Shown piece after piece: positions 1-5,401 of a stretch of DNA of 5,401 bases (position 1 is its first letter; each line of letters begins with the position of its first letter). The notes under the pieces were generated by a model. That model worked only from the letters and a program-made list of their open reading frames with translations, made no database searches and was not told the origin of the DNA. This stretch comes from Gammaproteobacteria bacterium (GTDB lineage: Bacteria > Pseudomonadota > Gammaproteobacteria > SURF-13). The DNA lies in contig JAMCTV010000120.1 in NCBI GenBank assembly GCA_023381235.1, forward strand, positions 1-5,401. Reading direction: 5' to 3'. A program made the position numbers and the translations under genes.

Positions 1-127
1 GTGCGCCTGGCCGGTGCCTTCGCCTATCATCTGCTCGGCGTTGCCGTGATCGGCGGTGATGAGCATCTCGCCGCCGGTGCGCTGCAAGGCTTGATGAATT
101 TTGCCCAGCGCGGCGTCTATCGCCTCG
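1..127. repeat. Direct repeat, copy 1 (displaced gpmI fragment)
   Basis: This segment is identical base for base to 777-903; the match breaks at 128 (c) versus 904 (a). On the minus strand it is the gpmI stretch for about residues 420-461, including the metal-binding TADHGNAE motif, but here it has neither the rest of gpmI nor any start. It abuts envC sequence at 127/128 and is out of frame with it. Copy-to-copy distance is 776 bp. The length may be greater if the molecule continues left of the window. It is either the junction of a real 776-bp tandem duplication or an assembly-graph overlap. Confidence 0.95.
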
Positions 128-619
128 CTCGCTGGCTGCACTCATGCGCGCGCCGCGCAGACGATTGAAATAACCGTAGTACGCGAGGCTGCGGCCCAGC
201 GCGGAGGGGTCTTGCTGATTGAGCAACAATTTCAGATATGGTTCGCGGCCCATGATGTAAGCGGCGCGCACCTGCGCCGCCAGCGCGCCGCGCTGCGCGC
301 CCAACTCCTCTTGCTCGCGCGCCTGCTCGCGCAGCAATTCGTTTAACCTGCGCTCGCGTGATTGCAGCTCGCGGTTGATCTGGTGCAGCCGTTTGCCGGA
401 GCGCGCGATCTTTTGCTCCATGTCGCGCAATTCGTTGCGCACCGCGCTGCGCTCGCCTTCGGAGTGCACCAGGCTCTCGCGCAGGGATTCGATACGGGAG
501 CGCAATTGGTCAAGATCGGCCTGCCTCGCTTTGTTTGATGCGCCGTTCGGCGCGACGGCGGCCGCGAGGCTCGCGCCGCACAACCATGCGCTAACCAGCG
601 TAAGCGCGGCCTTCCTCAA
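1..619 (-). CDS. envC: Murein hydrolase activator EnvC, N-terminal part (partial; true envC sequence 128-619)
   Basis: EnvC is a periplasmic protein recruited by FtsEX that activates cell-wall amidases (AmiA/AmiB) at the septum. Reading leftwards, the frame opens after a TGA with TTG at 617-619. This gives a signal peptide (Arg2-Lys3, hydrophobic 4-22, likely cleavage after AVA near residue 23), then a long charged coiled coil (about 33-120). The family motif follows at about 116-153: [20 protein letters not shown], then DPSALGR and AYYGYFNR. True envC ends at residue Glu164 (base 128). From 127 to 1 the frame stays open but is gpmI sequence out of frame, so the last 42 or so codons are spurious. 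The C-terminal LytM/M23-like domain is absent. The start overlaps the gpmI 3' end by 29 bp, suggesting translational coupling; no other in-frame start retains the full signal peptide. envC lies downstream of the gpmI homologue in E. coli too. Confidence 0.85.
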   Translation of the reverse strand, partial: MRKAALTLVSAWLCGASLAAAVAPNGASNKARQADLDQLRSRIESLRESLVHSEGERSAVRNELRDMEQKIARSGKRLHQINRELQSRERRLNELLREQAREQEELGAQRGALAAQVRAAYIMGREPYLKLLLNQQDPSALGRSLAYYGYFNRLRGARMSAASERGDRRRAGQNSSSLAAHRRRDAHHRRSRQRRADDRRRHRPGA

Positions 620-2159
620 CCAGCGTCACCAGCGGGCGGCCCGTCATCTCGGCGGGGATGGGCAGACCCATCAGGTATAACAACGTGGGCGCGACATCGG
701 ACAGCACGCCACCCTTGGCGATCAGCGCCGGACGCCCGACGTAAATAAACGGCACCGGATTGGTGGTGTGCGCGGTGTGCGCCTGGCCGGTGCCTTCGCC
801 TATCATCTGCTCGGCGTTGCCGTGATCGGCGGTGATGAGCATCTCGCCGCCGGTGCGCTGCAAGGCTTGATGAATTTTGCCCAGCGCGGCGTCTATCGCC
901 TCGATGGCCTTGACCGCGGCGTCGAAGTTGCCGGTGTGCCCCACCATGTCGGGATTGGCGAAGTTGCAGATAATCACGTCGTATTTGCCGCTCTCGATGG
1001 CCTGCACCAGACGCCCGGTCACCTCCGGCGCGCTCATTTCCGGCTGCAAGTCATAGGTGGCCACCAGGGGCGACGGCACCAGGATGCGGTCTTCGCCCAC
1101 AAACGGCTGTTCTTCGCCGCCGTTGAAAAAGAACGTGACGTGCGCGTATTTCTCGGTTTCCGCGATACGCAGTTGATGCAACCCACGCTGCGCGACATAG
1201 GCGCCGAACACGTTGTTCAAGCGCTCCGCCGGGAACGCCACCGGAATGTCGAAATCATCGCTGTATTCGGTGAGGCTCACGAACGCACCGAGTTTCGGCC
1301 GCACTGCGCGCTGAAAGCCGTCGAAATCAGGTTCGATGAACGGGCGCGTGATCTGGCGCGCGCGGTCGGAACGGAAATTCATGAACACCACCACGTCGCC
1401 GTCCTCCATCCGCACCGGCTTTGCTCCCCGCGGCACAATGGCGGTCGCCTTGACGAATTCGTCCGACTCGCCGCGCGCATAGGCCAGATCGAGCGCGCTC
1501 AACGCATCGGGCGCTTCAAATTCCGCCTTGCCTTGCGTGACAAGGTCATACGCCTGCTGGATGCGCGGCCAGCGATGGTCGCGGTCCATGGCGTAGTAAC
1601 GGCCGATGAGGGAGGCGATGCGCCCGGAACCCAGTGTGTCGAATTTATCCTGCAGCGCCTTGAGCGAACTGTGTGCGCTCTTCGGCGCGGTGTCGCGCCC
1701 GTCGAGAAAGGCGTGCGCGTACACTTTCTTCGCGCCGCGCTTCACCGCCAGTTCGGCCATGGCGAGAATGTGGTCTTCATGACTGTGCACGCCGCCGGGC
1801 GAGAGCAAGCCCAGGATGTGCACCGCCTTGCCGTGCGCCAGCGCCTTGTCCACCGCGCCGGTGAGGGTGGGATTGTCATAAAACGCGCCGGTCTTGATGG
1901 CGCGGCTGATGCGCGAGAACTCCTGATACACCACGCGCCCCGCGCCGAGATTCAGGTGCCCCACTTCGGAGTTGCCCATCTGGTCGGCGGGCAGGCCTAC
2001 ATCGGTGCCGGAGGTGCGAATCAACGTGTGCGGATAATTTTTCCAAAGCGAATCCCACACCGGCTTGCGCGCGCTGTGCACGGCGTTGCCCCGGGTGCTT
2101 TCACTGTAACCCCAGCCGTCAAGAACGACGAGCAGTAGCGGATTTGGTTTCTCTGACAT
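591..2159 (-). CDS. gpmI: 2,3-bisphosphoglycerate-independent phosphoglycerate mutase
   Basis: Cytosolic, manganese-dependent enzyme interconverting 3- and 2-phosphoglycerate in glycolysis and gluconeogenesis. The 522 residues match the usual length of about 510-515. Conserved blocks in order: [12 protein letters not shown] with metal ligand Asp14; [15 protein letters not shown] with phospho-acceptor Ser64; [11 protein letters not shown] (120-130); [10 protein letters not shown] (150-159); [12 protein letters not shown] (186-197); NFRSDRARQ (261-269); NPDMVGHTG with Asp404 and His408; TADHGNAE with Asp445 and His446; then a His-rich [10 protein letters not shown] segment. All expected catalytic and metal residues are present, so the gene looks intact. 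The ATG at 2157-2159 has a modest Shine-Dalgarno AAAGG five bases upstream. The gene is divergent from the rhodanese-grxC-secB run, and its 3' end overlaps envC, so the two are probably cotranscribed. About 420-461 is the part duplicated at 1-127. Confidence 0.98.
   Translation of the reverse strand: MSEKPNPLLLVVLDGWGYSESTRGNAVHSARKPVWDSLWKNYPHTLIRTSGTDVGLPADQMGNSEVGHLNLGAGRVVYQEFSRISRAIKTGAFYDNPTLTGAVDKALAHGKAVHILGLLSPGGVHSHEDHILAMAELAVKRGAKKVYAHAFLDGRDTAPKSAHSSLKALQDKFDTLGSGRIASLIGRYYAMDRDHRWPRIQQAYDLVTQGKAEFEAPDALSALDLAYARGESDEFVKATAIVPRGAKPVRMEDGDVVVFMNFRSDRARQITRPFIEPDFDGFQRAVRPKLGAFVSLTEYSDDFDIPVAFPAERLNNVFGAYVAQRGLHQLRIAETEKYAHVTFFFNGGEEQPFVGEDRILVPSPLVATYDLQPEMSAPEVTGRLVQAIESGKYDVIICNFANPDMVGHTGNFDAAVKAIEAIDAALGKIHQALQRTGGEMLITADHGNAEQMIGEGTGQAHTAHTTNPVPFIYVGRPALIAKGGVLSDVAPTLLYLMGLPIPAEMTGRPLVTLVEEGRAYAG
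777..903. repeat. Direct repeat, copy 2 (native position inside gpmI)
   Basis: This is the native copy of the 127-bp repeat found at 1-127. It lies in the intact gpmI reading frame (minus strand, about residues 420-461), continues into conserved gpmI sequence on both sides, and so is the original of the pair. Confidence 0.95.
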
Positions 2160-2317
2160 GGTTGCCTTTAATAATATAGCTTGGGTGACGCAAGCCTGTT
2201 TTCAAGATCATGGCCGCATGAGTGTAGCGGCATGAGCCAAAACCATTGTATTATATATTATTTTGTTTATTCGTTGCAGCGGGTGTCTGCCGCTGGACGG
2301 AACACGGGCGGGAAATG
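2160..2317. promoter_or_regulatory. Divergent intergenic region with AT-rich island and short hairpins
   Basis: This 158-bp spacer must hold the outward start signals for gpmI (minus) and the rhodanese gene (plus). Visible elements are a sharply AT-rich island at about 2245-2271 in GC-rich surroundings, a likely site of plus-strand promoter melting; a TATATT hexamer on the minus strand at 2173-2178, too close to the gpmI Shine-Dalgarno to be a convincing -10; a hairpin GCTTG/CAAGC (2179-2183, 2191-2195); and an inverted GCCGC/GCGGC pair (2213-2217, 2227-2231) carrying a direct GCATGAG repeat (2216-2222, 2230-2236). No well-spaced -35/-10 pair was found for either gene, so exact promoters are not assigned. 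Confidence 0.4.
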
Positions 2318-2743
2318 ATGGAACAGATCGTTCAATTTATCATCAATCACTGGATACTGTTCACGGCGCTGCTGGTGATCGTGGCCCTGCTCTTGTCCGA
2401 CGGCCTGGCGCAGAAGATGCTGGGCTTCAAGGAGGTCTCGCCGCAGGAGGCCGCGCGCCTCATCAACCGCGAGGACGCCGCGGTACTGGACGTGCGCGAG
2501 GAGCAGGATTTCAAGCAGGGCCATATCGTGAACGCCGTCTCCCTTCCGCTTGTGAACCTCGAAGCACGCACGGCGGAACTGGAAAAGCTCAAAAACAAAC
2601 CGCTTATCGTAAGCTGCCAGAACGGACAGTTCTCCGCGCGCGCCACCACAGTCCTGCGCAAACAGGGCTTCCAGCAGGTATATAAACTGGCGGGCGGCCT
2701 GCTCGCCTGGAAGGACGCCAAGTTCCCGCTCAGCACCAGGTAA
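2318..2743 (+). CDS. Membrane-anchored rhodanese-like domain protein (YibN type)
   Basis: This is a single-domain rhodanese on an N-terminal membrane anchor, 141 residues from the chosen ATG. A hydrophobic helix spans about residues 12-26. The rhodanese domain (about 38-137) contains AVLDVREEQDFKQGHI (55-70), the DVR-E-F-GHI signature, and an active-site loop SCQNGQFSAR with the predicted sulfur-carrying Cys100, followed by GGLLAW. It resembles E. coli YibN in architecture and position (upstream of grxC-secB-gpsA); its sulfur donor and acceptor are unknown. The ATG at 2318 has a purine-rich GGGCGGGA four bases upstream. A longer in-frame version from TTG at 2246 would begin inside the AT-rich promoter-like island and is less likely; ATG 2315 is an equivalent alternative. 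It is probably the first gene of an operon, with its stop nine bases before grxC. Confidence 0.88.
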   Translation: MEQIVQFIINHWILFTALLVIVALLLSDGLAQKMLGFKEVSPQEAARLINREDAAVLDVREEQDFKQGHIVNAVSLPLVNLEARTAELEKLKNKPLIVSCQNGQFSARATTVLRKQGFQQVYKLAGGLLAWKDAKFPLSTR

Positions 2744-2752
2744 ACCGCAGGC

Positions 2753-3022
2753 ATGACGCAGATTCCCAAGGAAGTTGTAATCTACAGCACCGGCTCCTGC
2801 CCCTACTGCGTGATGGCGCGCCAACTGCTTGAGAAGAAGCACGTGCGTTACACCGAGGTGCGGGTGGACCAGGAACCTGGGCGGCGCATGGAGATGGAGC
2901 AGCGCAGCCGGCGCCGCAGCGTGCCGCAAATCTTCATCGGCGAGACGCACGTGGGCGGCTTCGACGACATGGCGCGCATGGAACATCGCGGCGAACTGGA
3001 CGCGCTGCTCAAATGCGCCTGA
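2753..3022 (+). CDS. grxC: Glutaredoxin 3 (GrxC)
   Basis: Small cytosolic dithiol glutaredoxin that uses glutathione to reduce protein disulfides and mixed disulfides. The 89 residues span one thioredoxin fold. Visible are the beta strand VVIYS (8-12), the active site CPYC (Cys16, Cys19), the cis-proline motif SVPQIFIG (Pro58) and the glutathione-binding GGFDDM (68-73), where many relatives have GG(S/C)DDL. The middle segment has an unusually basic, Met-rich stretch (RRMEMEQRSRRR, 44-55). The ATG lies nine bases after the rhodanese stop, with only a weak CAGG upstream, so translation may rely on coupling. The position between rhodanese and secB matches the E. coli order. Confidence 0.95.
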   Translation: MTQIPKEVVIYSTGSCPYCVMARQLLEKKHVRYTEVRVDQEPGRRMEMEQRSRRRSVPQIFIGETHVGGFDDMARMEHRGELDALLKCA

Positions 3023-3056
3023 AAAAATACCGACGAATTAACGCAAGGAAATCCAT

Positions 3057-3545
3057 ATGACCGACACCGCCGCTCCTCCCGATCCAGCGACCAAGCCCAA
3101 AGCGGGCAACGACGTGCAATTTTTCATCCAGAAGGTGTATGTCAAGGACCTGTCCTTCGAAACGCCCGGCTCGCCGCAGATTTTTACCCAGCAATGGACG
3201 CCGGAGATTAACCTGCACCTGCAAAGCCATGCCACACACCAAGGCGATCACACGCACGAGGTGGTGCTCAGCGTGACCGTCACCGCCAAGCTGGGCGACA
3301 AAACCGCTTTTCTGGTCGAGGTGCAGCAGGCCGGGCTGTTCACCATCAAGGGGCTGGAAAAGGAAGAGCTGGCGCGCACCTTGGGCAGTTTTTGTCCCAA
3401 CGTGCTGTTCCCGTACGCACGTGAAGCGGTTTCCGACCTGGTCACCAAGGGCGGTTTTCCGCAATTGCTGCTCGCGCCGGTCAATTTCGAAGCCATCTAC
3501 GCCCACGCGCAGAAGCAGCGCGCCGAGCAGCCGGCCACGCATTAA
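3057..3545 (+). CDS. secB: Protein-export chaperone SecB
   Basis: Cytosolic homotetrameric chaperone that holds preproteins unfolded and delivers them to SecA for Sec translocation. The 162 residues are close to family length. Conserved blocks: [11 protein letters not shown] (27-37), the strand segment [20 protein letters not shown] (71-90), the QAGLFTIKG turn (91-99), [20 protein letters not shown] (109-128) and [18 protein letters not shown] (132-149). The N-terminal 18 residues are a Pro/Ala-rich tail and the C-terminal about 12 are polar, both variable in the family. AAGGAA at 3045-3050 lies six bases before the ATG and is a good ribosome-binding site. It follows grxC by 34 bases with no visible terminator, so it is probably in the same transcript. 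Confidence 0.98.
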   Translation: MTDTAAPPDPATKPKAGNDVQFFIQKVYVKDLSFETPGSPQIFTQQWTPEINLHLQSHATHQGDHTHEVVLSVTVTAKLGDKTAFLVEVQQAGLFTIKGLEKEELARTLGSFCPNVLFPYAREAVSDLVTKGGFPQLLLAPVNFEAIYAHAQKQRAEQPATH

Positions 3546-3576
3546 TACTTCGCCTTGCTCCTTATCATCACGGCCC

Positions 3577-3640
3577 AAAACCCCCCAGCCTGCGGCCACC
3601 CCCTTTTCAAAGGAGGTCGAGCGATAGCGAGGGGGGATTT
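3577..3640. repeat. Nested palindromic (REP/MITE-like) element between secB and gpsA
   Basis: Outer arms AAAACCCCCC (3577-3586) and GGGGGGATTT (3631-3640) pair at 9 of 10 positions. Between them an inner hairpin CCCCCTTT (3599-3606) and AAAGGAGG (3609-3616) pairs at 7 of 8 across a 2-base gap. The C-run/G-run plus AAAT/ATTT edge style resembles small dispersed intergenic palindromes of proteobacteria. No second copy exists in this window, so repetitiveness is inferred. The inner arm contains AAAGGAGGT, which matches the 16S anti-Shine-Dalgarno, but no start codon follows at a usable distance. It may fold in the secB-gpsA transcript and affect read-through or mRNA decay. Confidence 0.6.
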
Positions 3641-3669
3641 AAAACCGCGCTGCCAAACTGGATTACAGA

Positions 3670-4689
3670 ATGAAGCACTCCGCTAGCGCAACACCCTCAA
3701 CCCTCTGCGTGCTCGGCGCGGGCGCCTGGGGCACGGCGCTCGCGGTGCTGCTCGCGCGCAGTAATGCACCCATTTTATTGTGGGGCCACAACGCAGCGCA
3801 CATGACGCGACTTGCGAAAGAGCGCAGCAATGAGCGTTTTTTACCAGGCGTGGCCTTCCCCAACAGCCTGCAAGTCAGCGCCGATTTAACGCATGTACTG
3901 AGCATTGCGCATGACTGTTTAGTTGCCGTACCCAGTCACGCCTTCCGCGAAACGTTAACGCGCCTCGCGCCGTATTTGAAACCGGACAGCCGCGTCGCCT
4001 GGGCCACCAAAGGGCTGGAGCCGGAATCAGGGAAACTGCTGCACGAAGTGGCGCAGGAACTGCTCGGCGCGCGCGCCACGGCGGTGATCTCCGGCCCCAC
4101 CTTCGCGCGCGAAGTGGCGGCGGGCTCGCCCACCGCGCTCACCGTCGCCTCCGCCACCCCGCAGTTTGCCGCTGACCTTGCCGCGCACCTGCACAACGAT
4201 ACATTTCGCGCCTACACCTCGGACGACGTCATCGGCGTGGAGCTGGGCGGCGCGATCAAAAACGTACTCGCCATCGCCGCCGGTATCGCCGACGGCCTGG
4301 GTTACGGTGCCAACACCCGCGCCGCGCTCATCACACGCGGCCTGGCCGAGATGATGCGCCTGGGTGTCGCGCTCGGCGGCAAACGCGAAACCTTCATGGG
4401 CCTCGCCGGTTTGGGTGACCTCGTCCTCACCTGCACCGACGACCAGTCACGCAACCGCCGCTTAGGGCTCGCGCTGGCGCGCGGCACACCGCTCGCGGAC
4501 GCACTGCGTGACATCGGCCAAATCGTCGAAGGCGTCCCCACCGCGCGCGAAGTCATGCGCCTGGCGAAAGCGCATGGCATCGAAATGCCCATCAGCGAAC
4601 AGGTGTACTGCGTGCTGCACGAAGGCAAGAACCCGCGCGCCGCAGTGCAGGCCTTGCTCGCACGCGAACAGAAAGCGGAAACGCTTTAA
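3670..4689 (+). CDS. gpsA: NAD(P)H-dependent glycerol-3-phosphate dehydrogenase
   Basis: Reduces dihydroxyacetone phosphate to sn-glycerol 3-phosphate, the backbone precursor of phospholipids. The 339 residues match the family. An N-terminal Rossmann domain starts with VLGAGAWGTALA (14-25); then VAVPSHAFRE (85-94), WATKGLE with conserved Lys114 (111-117) and SGPTFAREVAAGSPTA (141-156). The catalytic ELGGAIKNVLAIAAGIADGL segment (191-210) has Lys197, followed by NTRAALITRGLAEM (215-228) and MGLAGLGDLVLTCT (243-256). The C-terminal helical domain is complete. The ATG at 3670 has no clear Shine-Dalgarno (only a weak TGGA), but an upstream extension would enter the palindromic element and a later start would cut the Rossmann motif. 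It lies 124 bp after secB, matching E. coli order. It ends 12 bases from a convergent small gene, leaving no room for a classical terminator. Confidence 0.97.
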   Translation: MKHSASATPSTLCVLGAGAWGTALAVLLARSNAPILLWGHNAAHMTRLAKERSNERFLPGVAFPNSLQVSADLTHVLSIAHDCLVAVPSHAFRETLTRLAPYLKPDSRVAWATKGLEPESGKLLHEVAQELLGARATAVISGPTFAREVAAGSPTALTVASATPQFAADLAAHLHNDTFRAYTSDDVIGVELGGAIKNVLAIAAGIADGLGYGANTRAALITRGLAEMMRLGVALGGKRETFMGLAGLGDLVLTCTDDQSRNRRLGLALARGTPLADALRDIGQIVEGVPTAREVMRLAKAHGIEMPISEQVYCVLHEGKNPRAAVQALLAREQKAETL

Positions 4690-4701
4690 CCCTACACTTA
4701 C

Positions 4702-4809
4702 TCAAAAACGCTTATCCTGCTTCTTGGCTTTTTTCGCAGCCCTTTTTTCCTTCATCGTTTTGACCGGCTTCTTCTTGGCTTCCTTCTTGCTTTCTACGCC
4801 TTTACTCAT
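4702..4809 (-). CDS. Small Lys-rich basic protein, 35 aa (function unknown)
   Basis: This short gene reads leftwards from ATG 4807-4809 to a stop at 4702. The product has 14 Lys and 2 Arg among 35 residues against 4 acidic residues (net charge about +12), no Cys and no hydrophobic segment, so it is likely a soluble, disordered or helical nucleic-acid- or acid-binding type; that role is inference only. It begins MSKGVESKKEAKKKP and continues with KEKRAAKKAKK. A good Shine-Dalgarno, AGGAG (4818-4822), sits eight bases upstream, the main argument that it is real and starts here rather than at the longer 65-residue frame from 4899, which would run through the palindrome. Short proteins of the style S-K-K..KKP.KT.KEK occur in other proteobacteria as far as I recall; I cannot confirm homology. 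It is convergent with gpsA. Confidence 0.65.
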   Translation of the reverse strand: MSKGVESKKEAKKKPVKTMKEKRAAKKAKKQDKRF

Positions 4810-4850
4810 GGGTTTCGCTCCTGTGTTATCCAAGTAGGAAGTGTAGCGCG

Positions 4851-4917
4851 TAGCCCGGGTGGAATGAAATGGAACCCAGGCTAATTTCCCGGACTCCACT
4901 TTGCCTCATCCAGGTTA
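4851..4917. repeat. Imperfect inverted repeat (dispersed intergenic palindrome type)
   Basis: A left arm of 30 bases (4851-4880, starting TAGCCCGGGTGG and ending ACCCAGG) is followed by a 7-base loop (4881-4887) and a right arm (4888-4917, starting CCCGGACTCC and ending CATCCAGGTTA). By hand alignment 18 of 30 positions pair, and several others are G-to-A differences that would be G-U wobbles in RNA. The TAGCCCGG-TGG...CATCC-GG shape is like a widespread intergenic palindrome of proteobacterial genomes, here apparently decayed. It lies between the small Lys-rich gene and the higBA promoter. No second copy is present in this window. Confidence 0.6.
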
Positions 4918-4933
4918 TTTGCTGATCGAGTCA

Positions 4934-4962
4934 TTGATAAGTGTCACGTTCCTCTTTACACT
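4934..4962 (+). promoter_or_regulatory. Sigma70-type promoter for higBA, with possible operator half-sites
   Basis: TTGATA (4934-4939, 5 of 6 to consensus) is followed after exactly 17 bases by TACACT (4957-4962, 4 of 6). The predicted transcription start, about 7 bases beyond the -10, falls at 4968-4970, essentially on the GTG start of higB at 4969. Within the promoter, AGTGT (4940-4944) and ACACT (4958-4962) form a 5-bp inverted pair spaced by 13 bases and overlapping the -10. That would suit an autoregulating HigA-type repressor, but the arms are short and may be chance. Confidence 0.5.
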
Positions 4963-4968
4963 GAACGG

Positions 4969-5248
4969 GTGATCAAAAGATTCCGGTACAAAGGGCTTGA
5001 GAGGTTTTTTAAGGCCGGCTCGAAGGCAGGTATCCAGCCGCAGCATGCGGCTAGGCTACGCATTCAGCTTACCACTTTAAAACATTGCTGAAGCACCGGA
5101 AGACATGAACGTGCCGGGGTGGAAGCTGCACCGGCTGAAAGGCGATAAAACCTTGTTTTGGGCGGTATGGGTGGATAAAAACTGGAGGCTTATCTTTCGC
5201 TTCCAAGGCCAAGATGTCGAACATGTAGATTATCTGGATTACCACTAG
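4969..5248 (+). pseudogene. higB: HigB-type (RelE/ParE superfamily) toxin, interrupted by a +1-base frameshift
   Basis: HigB toxins are ribosome-dependent mRNA endonucleases neutralised by HigA. From GTG 4969-4971 the frame reads (M)IKRFRYKGLERFFKAGSKAG and on to LTTL, then meets TGA at 5089-5091 after 40 codons. In the +1 frame the family sequence resumes immediately with IAEAPEDMNVPGWKLHRLKG and runs to DYLDYH and TAG at 5246-5248. Removing one A from the run 5079-5082 restores a continuous 92-residue protein, the family's usual length. In that restored numbering His54, Lys57, Arg73, Tyr91 and His92 are all present, matching the positions I recall as functional in Proteus vulgaris HigB. It is thus either a very recent inactivation or a one-base sequencing/assembly error. 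The start is GTG by family alignment, with no clear Shine-Dalgarno. higA follows eight bases downstream. Confidence 0.85.
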
Positions 5249-5256
5249 GAGATAGT

Positions 5257-5401
5257 ATGGGGATGTTTAATCCGGCGCACCCCGGTGAAGTACTACGGGA
5301 ATATTTACCGGAAGGTATGACGGTCAAGGAGGCCGCCAAGCGCCTTGGCGTTACCCGCCAAGCGCTCTCTGCCCTGTTAAACGGCCGCTCAGGTGTGAGC
5401 G
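5257..5401 (+). CDS. higA: HigA-type XRE-family antitoxin, N-terminal part (cut by window end)
   Basis: HigA antitoxins bind HigB and repress their own operon through a helix-turn-helix. The 48 visible residues begin MGMFNPAHPGEVLREYLPEG, the characteristic HigA N-terminus, then TVKEAAKRLGVTRQALSALL (22-41) forms the helix-turn-helix, followed by NGRSGVS as in other family members. Full proteins are about 95-105 residues, so the C-terminal half lies beyond the window. The chosen ATG 5257-5259 gives the usual short lead before NP-HPGE; ATG 5263 is an alternative. The Shine-Dalgarno AGGAGA (5247-5252) overlaps the higB stop codon (5246-5248), so translation of the two is probably coupled. The visible part has no defect. 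Confidence 0.93.
   Translation, partial: MGMFNPAHPGEVLREYLPEGMTVKEAAKRLGVTRQALSALLNGRSGVS

Noticed and set aside
101..680. Plus-strand open frames of 81 and 101 codons in the first 700 bases
   Set aside because: They are antisense to envC and the gpmI end; the first also crosses the duplication junction.
768..2138. Long 456-codon open frame on the plus strand opposite gpmI
   Set aside because: It is the antisense shadow of gpmI in high-GC sequence; its translation is rich in Arg, His and Ala, has no recognisable domain and no ribosome-binding site.
2246..2317. N-terminal extension of the rhodanese protein from TTG 2246
   Set aside because: It would start inside an AT-rich promoter-like island; ATG 2318 has a purine-rich site directly upstream and gives the expected single-anchor architecture.
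2267..2986. 239-codon minus-strand open frame across rhodanese and grxC
   Set aside because: It lies antisense to two clear genes with conserved active sites and shows no family resemblance.
3599..3616. Inner hairpin after secB as a rho-independent terminator
   Set aside because: The stem is not followed by a T-run on the plus strand, and the next gene is in the same conserved gene run.
4840..4870. Possible promoter for the Lys-rich gene on the minus strand (TTCATT, 17 bases, TACACT)
   Set aside because: The -35 matches consensus at only 3 of 6 positions and lies inside the palindrome; too weak to list.
4702..4899. Longer 65-residue version of the Lys-rich protein starting at 4899
   Set aside because: The extra 30 residues come from the intergenic palindrome and have different composition; the strong Shine-Dalgarno is at the internal ATG 4809.

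Overview
The window is GC-rich bacterial chromosome from a gammaproteobacterium. The best evidence is gene order: envC-gpmI on the minus strand, divergent from a plus-strand rhodanese (yibN-like)-grxC-secB-gpsA run, the arrangement known around these genes in E. coli and many other Gammaproteobacteria. The genus cannot be fixed by eye. The final stretch (small Lys-rich gene, palindromic repeat, higBA-type toxin-antitoxin pair) replaces the cysE/trmL neighbourhood seen in E. coli and looks like lineage-specific accessory DNA.

Layout. 1-127 is a perfect direct copy of 777-903 (inside gpmI) joined abruptly to envC sequence at 127/128. 128-619 (minus) is the N-terminal 164 codons of the murein-hydrolase activator EnvC. 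591-2159 (minus) is complete gpmI. 2160-2317 is the divergent intergenic region, with an AT-rich island. 2318-2743 rhodanese, 2753-3022 grxC and 3057-3545 secB are closely spaced on the plus strand. 3577-3640 is a nested palindromic element before gpsA (3670-4689). 4702-4809 (minus) is a 35-residue Lys-rich protein gene convergent with gpsA. 4851-4917 is an imperfect palindrome. 4934-4962 is a sigma70-like promoter, followed by higB (4969-5248, interrupted by a one-base frameshift) and higA (5257 to the window end, truncated).

Function. Most genes are housekeeping: glycolysis (GpmI), phospholipid precursor synthesis (GpsA), export chaperoning (SecB), thiol redox (GrxC, rhodanese) and septal peptidoglycan splitting (EnvC). 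The points worth a second look are the 127-bp duplication at the window edge, which has the exact form of a de Bruijn-graph contig end over a 776-bp tandem-duplication or loop junction; the higB frameshift with catalytic positions still preserved downstream; the higBA promoter whose predicted start site falls on the GTG codon; and the small basic protein gene. I see no clearly new multi-gene system here.
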